Shown here in pieces: positions 49,795 to 61,801 of a stretch of DNA of 64,000 nucleotides (positions within the stretch are counted from its first letter, which is position 1; every line of letters starts with the position of its first letter). The stretch covers positions 8,305,021-8,369,020 of the forward strand of contig JAVIAB010000102.1 in the NCBI GenBank assembly GCA_032433765.1, written 5' to 3'. The translations under genes were made by a program, and so were the position numbers. The notes under the pieces were generated by a model. It did no database searches and was not told where the DNA came from. It worked only from the letters and a program-made list of their open reading frames with translations. The stretch comes from Megaustenia siamemsis. Taxonomy: Eukaryota > Mollusca > Gastropoda > Stylommatophora > Ariophantidae.

Positions 49795-51000
49795 AACAAT
49801 GAGAAGGACTAGAGCAGGGAGAAGGACGAAGAGAGAAGCAAACAGAAAGAATGACAAAGAGATGAACAAGGAGAAAAACAAACAAGGAGAAGGACAAGGA
49901 GAGTAGCAAAGAAAGTGAAGGACAAAGATAAAAGCAAACAATGAGAAGGGCAAAGAAAAAAGCAAACAAAGAAAAGAAAAAAGAGATGAACAAGGAAAAA
50001 AACAAACAAGGAGAAGGGGATAAGAACGATGAGAAAAGCAAACAATGAGAGGGACAAAGAGAAAAGCAAACAAAAAGGATGACAAAGAGATGAACAAAGA
50101 GAAAAACAAACAAGGAGAAGGACAAGGAGAGAAGCAAAGCAAGAGAAGGAGAAAGAGAAACGCAAACAAAGTGCAGGACAAATAGATGAACAAGGAGGAA
50201 AAACAAACAAGGTGAGAAGAACAAGGCGAAAAGCAAACAGTGAGAGGGACAAAGAGAAAAGCAAACAAGGTGAAGGACAAAGAGATGAACACGGAGAAAA
50301 ACGAACAATGAGAGAGATAAGGAGAAAAGCAAACAAAGTGAAGGATAAAGAGATGAAATAGGAGAAAAACGAACAATGAGAGAGATAAAGAGAAAAGCAA
50401 ACAAAGTGAAGGACAAAGAGATGAACAAGGAGAAAAACGAACAATGAGAGAGATAAAGAGAAAAGCAAACAAAGTGAAGGACAAAGAGATGAACAAGGAG
50501 AAAAACAAACAATGAGAGAGACAAAAAGAAAAGCAAACAAAGTGCAGGACAAAGTGAAGGACAAAGAGATAAACAAGGAGAAAAACAAACAATGAGAGCG
50601 ATAAAAAGAAAAGCAAACAAAGTGAAGAACAAAGTGAAGGACAAAGAGATGAACAAGGAGAAAAACAAAAAAAAGGACAAGGACAAGGAGAAAAACAAAC
50701 AAGGAGAAGGACACTTAGAAATACAAAGAGAAGGGCAAAGAGAAAAACAAACAAAGATAAAGATAAGGAGAAAGAGACAAGCTAACAAAGAGAAGGACAA
50801 AGATAAAAGCAAAGATAGAGACAAAGAGAAAAGCAAACAAAGATAAGGACAAAGAGAAAAAAATGCAAAGAGAAAAACAAACAAAGAGAAGGAGAAGGAG
50901 AAAGAGAAAAGCAAACAAAGAGAACGACAAAGAGAAAAGCGAACAATGAGGAAAAAGGGAAAAACAAACAAGGAGGACAAGGAGAAAAGGATACAGGTAG
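49795..51000. repeat. 1.2-kb purine-rich minisatellite (about 68-bp units)
   Basis: AGGACAAAGAGATGAACAAG, GAGAAAAACAAACAATGAGA, GAGAAAAGCAAACAAAGTG text repeated with variation. The plus strand is overwhelmingly A and G. Large minus-strand frames (up to 421 codons of Phe/Leu/Ser/Cys) are by-products. Confidence 0.93.
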
Positions 51001-51369
51001 AAGAAAGAAAAAATGTTTCAATGCTAAAATAGGGATGGCTGTGGCAGAAATGGATCAACAGTTAACGACAATCATTATGACGATGGATTGCCCAGACTTT
51101 GCGAAGACCACCAAGCAAGATAGCAACACAGTCTGTTCTATTCAACACTGGACTTCTTCGCTTGCCAACAGCCAAACATAGATTTAGCAAGGCCCGAGGA
51201 CAGAATATTAAATCGAAACTTCAACTAGTTTGACATTTTCAGCTACAAAAGCTATAGACGGCTGACGTCACTCTATCCCAACCACCTGTGCGAGCAAACC
51301 TTAAAACGTCATGACAGTTGGTGGGGTTTTTTTTGGAAAGTCCCTTTCAGCCCGCTGGCTTAAGTGAAT
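51001..51369. other. Unassigned sequence
   Basis: No element or gene recognised between the purine-rich array and the 28-bp array. Confidence 0.4.
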
Positions 51370-52625
51370 TGTTTTGATAGACCAGAACCACAAATTACTC
51401 CATTGATTTGACCGACCACAGACTTCTCCGCTTATTTGACCGACCACAGACTTCTCCGCTGATTTGACCGACCACAGACTTCTTCGCTGATTTGACCGAC
51501 CACAGACTTCTCCGCTGATTTGACCGACCACAGACTTCTCCGCTGATTTGACCGACCACAGACTTCTCCACTGATTTGACCGACCACATACTTCTCCGCT
51601 GATTTGACCGACCACAAACTTCTCCGCTGATTTGACCGACCACATACTTCTCCGCTGATTTGACCGACCACAGACTTCTCCGCTGATTTGACCGACCACT
51701 GACTTCTCCGCTGATTTGACCGACCACAAACTTCTCCGCTGATTTGACCGACCACATACTTCTCCGCTTATTTTACCACAGGCTTCTCCGCTGATTTGAC
51801 CGACCACTGACTTCTCCGCTGATTTGACCGACCACTGACTTCTCCGCTGACTTGACCGACCACTGACTTCTTCGCTGACTTGACCGACCACTGACTTCTC
51901 CGCTGACTTGACCGACCACTGACTTCTTCGCTGACTTGACCGACCACTGACTTCTCCGCTGACTTGACCGACCACTGACTTCTCCGCTGATTTGGTCTAC
52001 CACTGACCTCTGCACTTTTTTGACCGACCACTGACTTCTCCGTTGACTTGACCGACCACTGACTTCTCCGCTGATTTGACCCACCACTGACTTCTCCGCT
52101 GATTTGGTCTACCACTGACCTCTGCACTTTTTTGACCGACCACTGACTTCTCCGTTGACTTGACCGACCACTGACTTCTCCGCTGATTTGGTCTACCACT
52201 GACCTCTGCACTTTTTTGACCGACCACTGACTTCTCCGTTGACTTGACCGACCACTGACTTCTTCGCTGACTTGACCGACCACTGACTTCTCCGCTGACT
52301 TGACCGACCACTGACTTCTCCGCTGACTTGACCGACCACTGACTTCTCCGCTGACTTGACCGACCACTGACTTCTCCGCTGACTTGACCGACCACTGACT
52401 TCTCCGCTGACTTGACCGACCAATGACTTCTCCGCTGATTTGACCGACCACAGACTTCTCCGTTGACTTGACCGACCACTGACTTCTCCGCTGACTTGAC
52501 CGACCACTGACTTCTCCGCTGACTTGACCGACCAATGACTTCTCCGCTGATTTGACCGACCACAGACTTCTCCGTTGACTTGACCGACCACTGACTTCTC
52601 CGCTGACTTGACCGACCACAGACTC
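51370..52625. repeat. 28-bp satellite, about 45 copies
   Basis: The unit is GACCGACCACAGACTTCTCC plus GCTGATTT. Left third mostly ACCACAGAC/GATTTG, middle and right ACCACTGAC/GACTTG. A longer variant with GGTCTACCACTGACCTCTGC recurs three times (51998, 52104, 52187), a sign of block duplication. Open frames of up to 310 codons result from the period. Confidence 0.95.
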
Positions 52626-52639
52626 CTCAATTACTTTAC

Positions 52640-53015
52640 CAGGCTGCAAGACACTACGACTGTCAAGTCCACTTGAAGCTAAGAAAGTTGGAAGGCCCAA
52701 GCAGACCTGGAGTCAGAAGCAGAGAATGCAGGATGGAGGTGGGCTCAGTTAGAGAAGATAACACAGAATCAGGCCCGTCGACAGAGCGTGGTTGCAGCCC
52801 TTTGTACCACGATGATGATGAAGATGGTGCACATGTTATCACAAACTTTTCTCAGTACTTCTAGAAACAAGCGAACCAGTCTAGCCTGGCCAAGTAATCA
52901 CAGATCGAGAGGGAAAGAAATCCGGTACTCAAAATGCCGCGCTGAAGTCGGATGTATTGGGCCGAAAGACGCAAGTATCACAGTTCTACCGCAAACCACA
53001 ACATTAACGCATACA
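52640..53015. other. Unassigned sequence
   Basis: Contains short frames only; 52660-52990 looks unique. A (ATC)n run at 53018-53036 begins the LINE-B tail. Confidence 0.4.
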
Positions 53016-53017
53016 TC

Positions 53018-53760
53018 ATCATCATCATCATCATCAAGTGCCGGGCCTGCTGGCGTAGGTGATCATGTCTCTCCACAACTTTCGATCTCGACAGTTATTA
53101 ATCATTTCTGTTGTTGACCCTCTGCCAAAGCCATTCTCTTCAGCTGTCTGTTATTATTTCTCTTTGCTTCCCTCTATCTCTTCAATTTCAATTTTCCCAG
53201 TTGTTATAATGTATTCCAACTGTTCCCTTCTCGTTACATGGCCAAAAAATGATGATTGTTTCTTCCTAATATTGGAAATTAGCTCTCTTTTTGCTTTGAC
53301 CTCTTTCAGAACGTTTTCATTACTCTTCATAGCTGTCCGTGGCATTCTCAACATTCTTCTGTAAAACCACATTTCTACAGCCTCCAGTGATTTTCTGGTC
53401 TGTTGTCCTCTTGTCAATGATTCACATCCATATGTTAAGACTGGCTTTACATAACATTTAAGAACTCTTTTTCTTGTTTCTATTGTCAAAAATGGATTGC
53501 ATAGTATCTTCCTCATTTTTTGGAAAGCTGCTTTTGCCTGAGCCATTCTGCACCTCACCTCTGTTGTACATCTACCATCTGAGGTTAACAAAGTTCCCAA
53601 ATATTTAAATTCATTTCCCTGTTTTAATATCGTTCTACTTGTCTTCATTTTGCACTGAGGTAATTTCTTTTTCTTTCTTGCTACCATTACTTCTGTCTTT
53701 TTGCTATTAAGGCTGAAACCTTTATTTTTGCTTTCTTTCACCTTACGCAACGCAAACAAG
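53018..53760 (-). mobile_element. LINE-B 3' part, best-preserved copy
   Basis: Frame 53154-53759: GFSLNSKKTEVMVARKKK, FKYLGTLLTSDGRCTTEVRC, FYRRMLRMPRTAMKSNENVL, QSSFFGHVTRREQLEYIITT; then the terminus GCCAGCAGGCCCGGCACTTG and (GAT)n. Confidence 0.9.
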
Positions 53761-53898
53761 CCAATTTAACGCTTTGTTAAGCATAAATGACGAAGAGGTG
53801 TAACTATTTTTTTTAGTCATCCGGTGAAAAAACACAAACAAGCATACCCTTAAAAGAACAAAACGGTAATTTAATAATCAACTCATTACAACTTGTAT

Positions 53899-54288
53899 TT
53901 AAAAAAAGGAGTAAGGAGCCTCGTCACGTCAAGTGATCTATCTATCTATTGTCCTTTCGAGCCGTAGCCGGCCCATAGGGCGTAGACCAAGATACACCTT
54001 CTCCTATCTGAATTTTTGTTCTACCAGTTTTCTTTTAAAGATATTTGATCAAATCTCGCCATCTGTCACTGTTCTGATATGATGTTAGTGACCATAAATT
54101 TTACAAACCTTCAGTGCATGATTTTTAGGGTAAGGTGGTCGATATGACGCCCGTGCCGCTTTACTTTCCCAGAAAAAAATCTGGTACCCATTTAAGGCTG
54201 GGTGAACCCGGAAGCCGTCGGTTGGGATCGAATCCTATCTCTTGTCCTTTGTAGCCCAGTTCACTAACCACTGAGCTATCGCGGCTCC
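53899..54288 (-). repeat. SINE-1 with internal insertion
   Basis: Flanked by perfect 10-bp CAACTTGTAT (53889-53898, 54289-54298). The 3' end at 53911-53935 and the main body at 54082-54288 are separated by a LINE-K piece. Confidence 0.88.
53936..54081 (-). mobile_element. LINE-K fragment inside SINE-1
   Basis: Reverse matches 32.83-32.94 kb (CCTTTCGAGCCGTAGCCGG; frame DRWRDLIKYL). A (CTAT)n-like run sits at its left end. Confidence 0.7.
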
Positions 54289-54389
54289 CAACTTGTATAC
54301 AGTTCATCTGAAAATTAACATACCTTTTTCAATAAATTACTGTCGGTCCCTCCTGATGTGATATGAGGATCCCTTTAATATCAAAGGTA

Positions 54390-55030
54390 ATGTAATAGCA
54401 ATCATCACCAGCATGCAGGATTAAAATAAACAGGACAAATCTGAAACAAGTGTAACGTCTAATACTTTGGCACAGTAATAACATCAGATGGGAGATGCAC
54501 CACAGAAATAAAAATCAGAATAGCTCAGGCCAAAATAGCATTTCAGAAAACAAAAAATATATTATGCAACAAATCTATGTCAATAAAAATGAGAAAGAGA
54601 GTTCATCGGTGCTATATAGAACCAATTCTGACCTATGGAAGCGAATCATGGACGGTAGACAAACAAATGAAAGACAATTAGAGGCCAATGAGATGGGATT
54701 GCTCAGAAGAATGTTGAAAGTTCCCAGGACAGCTGAAAAGACCAACGTTGAAACCCTCAAAGAGGCCAACACAAAAATGGAGCTCCTAAAAAAACATCAG
54801 AAAGAAACAATCAATATTTTTCATGCACATCATGAGAAGAGGAAACTTTGAGTACTTGGTTATAACTGGCAAAATACAGGGAAAGAGAGATCGCGGACGA
54901 CAAAGAGAGAAAATACTAGTTAGCTTGGTGTCATCGCATGGAATACAAACAACAACTGAATCGTTACTATGCACGATAGATAAAAAGACATGATAGCCTC
55001 CGCCAACCGGTATGGCTCATGATGATAATG
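54390..55030 (+). mobile_element. LINE-H 3' part
   Basis: Degraded copy: TNSDLWKRIMDGRQTNERQL and RRMLKVPRTAEKTNVETLKE in one frame, ending CCTCCGCCAACCGGTATGGC with a GATGAT tail. Confidence 0.86.
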
Positions 55031-55187
55031 TAATATCTCGATGTAGTTTATCCTACGTTACAAAGATTCAATCTTGGCACCCTTCGTGACGCGGCATATA
55101 GTCCAGTTCCCCCCTTACTCGACTCAACATCCCTCCTGTAACGGCAACAAAGACCTCATTGGTCCGATCACTTAGCTACATCCAAAT

Positions 55188-55680
55188 CTGCTTGTATGTG
55201 AACGGCTGGTATTTCAACTTGTATGTGAACGGCTGGTATTTCAACTTGTATGTGAACGGCTGGTATTTCAACTTGTATGTGAACGGCTGGTATTTCAACT
55301 TGTATGTGAACGGCTGGTATTTCAACTTGTATGTGAACGGCTGGTATTTCAACTTGTATGTGTACGGCTGGTATTTCAACTTGTATGTGAACGGCTGGTA
55401 TTTCAACTTGTATGTGTACGGCTGGTATTTCAACTTGTATGTGAACGGCTGGTATTTCAACTTGTATGTGTACGGCTGGTATTTCAACTTGTATGTGAAC
55501 GGCTGGTATTTCAACTTGTATGTGAACGGCTGGTATTTCAACTTGTATGTGTACGGCTGGTATTTCAACTTGTATGTGTACGGCTGGTATTTCAACTTGT
55601 ATGTGTACGGCTGGTATTTCAACTTGTATGTGTACGGCTGGTATTTCAACTTGTATGTGTACGGCTGGTATTTCAACTTT
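55188..55680. repeat. 27-bp satellite, about 18 copies
   Basis: The unit is TGTATGTGAACGGCTGGTAT plus TTCAACT, alternating GTGAACGG and GTGTACGG. Nine codons long, so frames such as (YVNGWYFNL)n stay open on both strands. No gene context. Confidence 0.95.
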
Positions 55681-55739
55681 TATGCTTCAGTTACAATCCG
55701 TGCTTCTCACTAGTTAGTCTATGTACACACTCGTCATCT

Positions 55740-55766
55740 GTAACAAACACACACACACACACACAC
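55740..55766. repeat. (CA)n microsatellite
   Basis: About 13 CA dinucleotides. Confidence 0.95.
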
Positions 55767-55904
55767 AAATAAAGGGGTTATTCTTTTTCGGACACCCTGT
55801 ACATATTTCCATTATCCTCTAATGGGGCCTGCAAGACTCCTCAAAGGCGGAGACCCCCAAGACATATCGCACTGTTTATAAATATATATATATATAGCCC
55901 TTTT

Positions 55905-56240
55905 CGTCTTGTCAGACGGTCTAGTGGAGGCTATTGTGTAATTTATTTTGAGGTTTTGTTTTTGTCGAACAGCTTCTCTCGTGGCTAATTCTACCAATGT
56001 TTGACAAACACACGCGGTCACATAATGAACAAGTCAGGCCCACTGATCCACAGGGTTTTCCATCCTTTTTCATGAGTCTTTTCACTTGTAAGTTTTGCCT
56101 TAGCACAGTCTCAAATGATGTTATACCATTCCTTATACATGTTCTCCATGATGTGCGATCACTTGCCAGAAGCTCCCAGTCGTTTTCACAGATGAAGAAG
56201 TCATTCAGAGATGATTTACAGATATCTCTATATCTTAGTT
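55905..56240 (-). mobile_element. LINE C-terminal fragment with zinc-finger-like end
   Basis: Reverse complement encodes NDWELLASDRTSW and, nearer the end, LTCSLCDRVCLSNIGRISHE with a C2H2-like Cys-x2-Cys...His spacing. This is the common C-terminus of certain non-LTR polyproteins. A (TA)n run follows at 55884-55896. Confidence 0.65.
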
Positions 56241-56489
56241 TAGTGTTTATAATTGTTTATAATTATACTACTGCAAATTTCTATAAGACGCGTGGCGTAT
56301 TAATTTTCCTGGAGATTATTATAAGTCATGCGCGGAAGAACTAATTTCTGTTAATATTTAAACGTAAGACAGTACAGGCTGCCTTAGATTTGTTTAATGT
56401 GAGTCATCGTTGAAGTAGTCTTGCAAATAAGGGGTCAGGGACCGAGCTAAGTAAAGAGAACTTCTTGTTGTCCTTTCAGACTTCCACAA

Positions 56490-57065
56490 AGTGTCGTCCT
56501 ATGACATGGCTTTATTGTTTCGTGTCTGTATACAGTCAATAGACCTGGTGACAGTTCAGAGCTACAACTACCTTGGACATACTATAACCAGTGATGGAAA
56601 ATGTATAAATGAAATAAACAAAAGAATAGGTATGACAAAAAGTAATTTTAATGTCATGAAGAACATACTAACATCAAAACAAATAACACCAGGGCTAAAA
56701 CTAAGAATAGCAAAATGTTACATCTTCTCAATATTCCTATATGGTGCAGAAACATGGACATCAGACAAGAAAACAGAACAGAGAATTGAAGCCTTTGAAA
56801 TGTGGATTTATAGAAGAATAGGTAGAATTGGATGGAAGGAAAAGAAAACAAACGATGAAGTCTTAAAACAACTAAAAATGAAAAGAGAACTACTAAGCAC
56901 AATTCAAACAAGAGAAATGTGATTTTTGGGCCATGTTAAAAGACACAACAGCTTACTAAAAGTAATCCTGGAGGGGAAAATACAAGGCACCATCAAAGCA
57001 AGAGATAGAGCAGAATGGCGCTCCATGGTAGACAACCTTCGTTGCGGAGAAGGCACTCGATGATG
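56490..57065 (+). mobile_element. LINE-C 3' part, well preserved
   Basis: Frame 56491-56922: VQSYNYLGHTITSDGKCINE, FLYGAETWTSDKKTEQRIEA, FEMWIYRRIGRIGWKEKK. It ends with ATGGCGCTCCATGGTAGACA and a GATGATGAT tail; about 100 bp are missing near 56985. Confidence 0.9.
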
Positions 57066-57204
57066 ATACAGTCAATGAGTTTTTGTATTTTTCAATTTAA
57101 AAAAAAAACACTGAGAGGTATCATGGCTCGGAACAGACAGTGTTGTGGATTTTATTGTTGCCCTATTAGATTTCACAAGTTGAACTTACTGTGTTATTGA
57201 TTCG

Positions 57205-57395
57205 TGGATGAGAACAAGAAGTGTCGGGTGCTTTATTGGTGTTTTGTAGGACGACTCATAGAGGGTCGATGCATTACTGATTTAATTTTTTCCTACCTCA
57301 GAACAAGAAGTGTCGGGGGCTTTGTTGGTGTTTTGTATGACGACTCATAGAGGGTCGATGCATGACTGATTTCATTGTTTCCTACCCCAGAACAA
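57205..57395 (+). repeat. About 90-bp direct duplication
   Basis: AGAACAAGAAGTGTCGGG to TTCCTACC(T/C)CAG occurs twice in tandem (starts at 57211 and 57300), with a partial third start at 57388. Confidence 0.88.
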
Positions 57396-57459
57396 GAAAA
57401 ATTATGGATTTTATTGATGCCCTGTAGAAGGTCACAAGCAGACCGAACAAAGATTTATC

Positions 57460-58760
57460 CGATGATTTGGCCGACTACATACTTATCAGTTTATTTGGTC
57501 CACCACACACTAATTCATTGATTTGATCGACCACACATCCATTGATTTGATCGACCACACATCCGTTGATTTGATCGACCACACATCCTTTGATTTGATC
57601 GACCACACATCCATTGATTGATCGACCACACATCCGTTGATTTGATCGACCACACATCCATTGATTTGATCGACCACACATCCGTTGATTTGATCAACCA
57701 CACATCCTTTGATTTGATCGACCACACATCCATTGATTTGACCGACCACACATCCGTAGATTTGACCGACCACACATCCATTGATTTGATCGACCACACA
57801 TCCATTGATTTGACCGACCACACATCCGTAGATTTGACCGACCACACATCCATTGATTTGATCGACCACACATCCATTGATTTGACCGACCACACATCCT
57901 TTGATTTGACCGACCACACATCCGTTGATTTGATCGACCACACATCCATAGATTTGACCGACAACACATCCGTTGATTTGATCGACCACACATTCATTGA
58001 TTTGACCGACCACACATGCGTTGATTTGACCGACCACACATCCGTTGATTTGACCGAACACACATCCGTTGATTTGACCGACCACACATCCTTTGATTTG
58101 ACCGATCACACATCCTTTGATTTGATCGACCACACATCCTTTGATTTGATCGACCACACATCCATTGATTTGACCGACCACACATCCTTTGATTTGACCG
58201 ACCACACATCCATTGATTTGACCAACCACACATCCTTTGATTTGACCGACCACACATCCATTGATTTGACCGACCACACATCCATTGATTTGACCGACCA
58301 CACATCCATTGATTTGACCAACCACACATCCTTTGATTTGACCGACCACACATGCATTGATTTGACCGACCACACATCCGTTGATTTGACCGAACACATA
58401 TCCGTTGATTTGACCGACCACACATCCATTGATTTGACCGACCACACATCCTTTGATTTGACCGACCACACATCCATTGATTTGACCGACCACACATCCG
58501 TTGATTTGACCGGTCCACACATCCGTTGATTTGACCAACCACACATCCATTGATTTGACCGACCACACATCCTTTGATTTGATCGACCACACATCCGTTG
58601 ATTTGACCGACTACACACTTATTCATTGATTCGACCGACCACACGTCCATTGATGTGACCGACCACACATCCGTTGATTTGACCAACCACACATCCATTG
58701 ATTTAACCGACCACACATCATTTTATTTGACCGACCACACATCCGTTGATTTGACCGGAA
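57460..58760. repeat. 24-bp satellite, about 54 copies
   Basis: The unit is GACCGACCACACATCCATTG plus ATTT, with GATCGACC and ATCCTTTG/ATCCGTTG variants. Eight codons long, so open frames of up to 360 codons occur on both strands; they are not genes. Its core is shared with the 28-bp satellite. Confidence 0.96.
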
Positions 58761-59110
58761 CACACTCTTATCATTTGATGTGGCCGACCACACACTTATC
58801 CCTTGATGTAGCCGACCATACACTTCTCCGTTGATTTGGCCGAATGGACTTCTCTGTTTGACATCTCAGACTTCTCCGTTGATTTAGTTAACCACAAACA
58901 TCTCAGTTAATTTCACACATTGGACTTCTCTATTTGACAGACTAAGTTTCTCCGTTGATTTGACTAGTTGTAGATTTGTCTGTTGGTTTGGCCCAACAGA
59001 CTTCTCAGATTACTTAGTGTACAACAGACTTCTCTGTTGATTTGGTCAAACACATACATCTCCGTTGAATAGCCCGACCACAGACTACTCCATTGCATTG
59101 ACCACGCACA
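58761..59110. repeat. Degenerate edge linking the 24-bp and 28-bp satellites
   Basis: Irregular units such as ACACTTCTCCGTTGATTTGG and GACTTCTCTGTTTGACA combine the ACTTCTCCG block of the 28-bp satellite with the spacing of the 24-bp one. Confidence 0.7.
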
Positions 59111-59146
59111 GACCCCATAACGACCCTAGTACTATATGATAATCAA

Positions 59147-60043
59147 TCAAATGAAAAACGTGGAATGCCGCCGACTAGCAAAATGTGAAAGTATGTCTTT
59201 ATCTGTGACAGTTGAGTGACGTTTATCTAAATTTGCACCAGAGTAACTTTTTCTTGTTCTGTTGTATTTCCTATTTGAGCCCCGCCCATTTTTAGCTCCA
59301 CCTTTGCCTCGATCTCCTGCTATTGGTGGAAATTTTGCTTGCTCAAAAAGATCATCGTTGTCACCTGACTCGCTTTCAGACACGCCTACTGAACTGTGCC
59401 CGCCTTCACTGCTATGACCCCGATCTTCGTCAGCAGTAAGAGCCATATACTGAGCTTGTTCAAGTGACGCTTGTGGAATGGTTCGAGACTTTTCGTTGGG
59501 GGCAGCCTTGTGGTATTTTTGGTAGATTTGAGGTCTGGATGATCTGCAACGCATTCCGCTCTCGGCGTCTGCTGCCAGTCGGATTGCCAGTTTTCTGGCG
59601 CGGCTGTCAAGTTGGTGGGTGTGCCAAAGGTAAGCGATGATGAAGAAGACGATGATGCTGACAGCAGCGATCGAACTAGCGATAACGAGAGCTGTTGGGG
59701 AGTCTCGTGGAACATCACTTCCATCTGAAACAGTTCTCTCAACCAACATTTTTTTCATGTTTTTCGCAAAAGCGGAATTTTCCGAAATATTACTCTCCGG
59801 AATCTCCGACGCCGTTGTAGTTACGCTGAAAACTAACTCGCTCAAGTTATTCCCTTGTCGTCTCGGGACATCAGTAATGTCGTAGGACACCCCATCTGTC
59901 GGCAGAAATGTCGAGGTTAAGGCTACACTTGTGAATTCAAGTTGAATTAAATACAGCAGGTGTTGAATTAGAAATTGCCACGTTCGCAGAGTTTGAAATT
60001 CATGCATTAGTGACGTATGTGATTTCATTCCTTTTATTGGCAT
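59147..60043 (-). CDS. Single-pass membrane protein, host gene candidate (5' end uncertain)
   Basis: 298 open codons from an ATG with A at -3 to a TGA. The most gene-like host ORF in the window: non-repetitive, with mixed composition. Residues about 20-45 are moderately hydrophobic (WQFLIQHLLYLIQLEF) and could be a signal peptide, or the true exon may start inside, near 59940, after a splice acceptor. An extracellular part follows with possible N-glycosylation at SNISEN, then a clear transmembrane helix at about 118-140 (VIASSIAAVSIIVFFIIAYL) and a cytoplasmic tail of about 155 residues rich in Ser, Gly, Asp and basic clusters (RGSNRKYNRTRKSYSG), ending RRHSTFFI. The FSV...N...A..NMKKML stretch before the membrane is faintly SEA-like. 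I do not recognise the family. It is probably the last exon of a larger gene. Confidence 0.6.
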   Translation of the reverse strand: MPIKGMKSHTSLMHEFQTLRTWQFLIQHLLYLIQLEFTSVALTSTFLPTDGVSYDITDVPRRQGNNLSELVFSVTTTASEIPESNISENSAFAKNMKKMLVERTVSDGSDVPRDSPTALVIASSIAAVSIIVFFIIAYLWHTHQLDSRARKLAIRLAADAESGMRCRSSRPQIYQKYHKAAPNEKSRTIPQASLEQAQYMALTADEDRGHSSEGGHSSVGVSESESGDNDDLFEQAKFPPIAGDRGKGGAKNGRGSNRKYNRTRKSYSGANLDKRHSTVTDKDILSHFASRRHSTFFI

Positions 60044-61454
60044 CTTTCATGATGAGAATAACAGAATATTCATTGAAAGATCATAAGTTTAGTTCTTTAA
60101 GACTCCATCTTGTTTTTCTTTGAAGATTGAAATGTTAAGATGGATAGCGCGCCTACTACACAAGAAATGGGCTGCAGATCCCTTCTTTCCACCGTTTAAG
60201 CTAATCCTTCTGTTAAAATGGGTCACTGGCTCTCAGAAATTAGGATTACAATAGCATTGAAGAAATGCACTGGTCTCCTCGATTTTGACATTAAGCGTCC
60301 TAAAACTGCAAGACTAAAAAAACACGTCACATTCATAATTACAAATGTGTACCTGAATTGCTGTTACTCAGCTAGAGTGTTATTAACGTTTACTGGACTC
60401 GTGAGGTTAAGTTTTGAGGATCAGTAAGACGACACTGAAACACTTCAAATCCAAGTTATCAGTGAGTATTGAGTGACTTCGAGAAATGCACTGGCCCCAT
60501 CACCTACAAGTAGTACAGTCCAATTCTTTGAAGTTCTTAGGGTTCCACCGCGCTTTATTTCTATAAATAGTTTCACTAGAACCAGAACTGTGTATTTCTC
60601 AATGCATTAGAAATTCCATAATCAACTTTCCTCAAAGTACTTAATTTTGTTTATAAAATTAGAACTGGGTATTTCTCAAAGTACATGTACTTTATTTATA
60701 TATATATATAAAATTAGAACTGGGAATTCCTTAAAGTACTTAATTTTTTAAAATAAAATTAAATCTGGGTATTCCTCAAAGTACTCAATTTTAAAAAAAA
60801 TAAAATTTGAATTGGGTATTCCTCAAAGCTTTAAGTATACAATAAAACACTATTTGTTTCAATGTGCACTATTCCTGGTATGCTTCCTCTATAATCTGGG
60901 TATTCCACGAATTCTTGCCTGATAAGCTACACAATATATTTCTGTCGCTACAATCTCTAGTCTGGAACCTCTCTTCTACAGATGTGTTCGCGTTGCCAAA
61001 AGTTTAGGAAAAGGTTATCACAAATGCTCTTAAAATATCTACTTTAAATTTGGCATAGAGACCTGCCCAAGTCAATCTGAATCTAAAACAATAATAAATA
61101 TTAGCGTACATTAGATACCAAAATATAATATTGAAACCTGTGAGAAAAATAATCGCAAAATTCAACCTGGCAATACGTATTTTTGTTTTAATAAGAGTAT
61201 CTCCACATAATCAAAATTGAATTTGGTGCTTTTTTCTGAGACGTTAAGTCAAATTTAGAAGTAGCGTTTCAGTTGCCACGTTGGCTTCACGATGTTAAAT
61301 ATGGCTTGAGGTTCGATTTTATAACGAGCAGTATTTCAAACGATTCAATTGTTAGTATTTCTTGTCTGAATTAATGAAGGTAATGACAGTTGTTAGGTAC
61401 AACGAACTCTTCACTTTTCAAATGTTTCGGTTTAGAGCTGTGATGTTTCATCAC
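60044..61454. other. Unassigned AT-rich sequence, possibly intron or upstream region
   Basis: Contains loosely repeated AAAATTAGAACTGGGTATTC and TCCTCAAAGTACTTAATTTT units between about 60600 and 60840 and a short TA run at 60697-60710. No clear exon or repeat family recognised. Confidence 0.4.
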
Positions 61455-61474
61455 TGAATTATAAAAATGTTCTT

Positions 61475-61801
61475 TCCTCGTTTAGTTGTAAAATTCCTTT
61501 TTTCTCGTTTAATCATAAATTCCGTGTTCCTCGTTTAGTCGTAAAATTCCGTGTTCCTCGTTTAGTCGTAAAATTCCTTGTTCCTCGTTTAGTTGTAAAA
61601 TTCCTTTTTTCTCGTTTAATCATAAATTCCGTGTTCCTCGTTTAGTCGTAAAATTCCGTGTTCCTCGTTTAGTCTTGTAAAATTCCTTGTTCCTCGTTTA
61701 GTCGTAAAATTCCGTGTTCCTCGTTTAGTCGTAAAATTCCTTGTTCCTCGTTTAGTCGTAAAATTCCTTGTTCCTCGTTTAGTCTTGTAAAATTCCTTGT
61801 T
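61475..61801. repeat. 27-bp minisatellite, about 12 copies
   Basis: The unit is CGTTTAGTCGTAAAATTCCT plus TGTTCCT, with GTCTTG and TTTTTTCT variants. Confidence 0.94.

Noticed and set aside
49793..51058. 421-codon Phe/Leu/Ser-rich minus frame that looks like a multi-pass membrane protein
   Set aside because: It is the complement of the purine-rich array; the composition explains the apparent hydrophobicity, and three frames are open at once.
51768..52700. 310-codon SVVGQVSGEVSGRSSQRRSQ-type repeat protein
   Set aside because: The 28-bp period read through all three frames gives a 28-residue pseudo-repeat. Overlapping frames show the same, and there is no start context.
55159..55713. YVNGWYFNL repeat protein, a possible silk-like or beta-repeat gene
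   Set aside because: No signal peptide, promoter or flanking exon. Both strands are open and units are nearly identical at synonymous and non-synonymous sites.
57510..58592. 360-codon open frame and several others over the 24-bp satellite
   Set aside because: A period divisible by three with no stop in the unit keeps many frames open on both strands. The sequence is purely repetitive and has no gene context.
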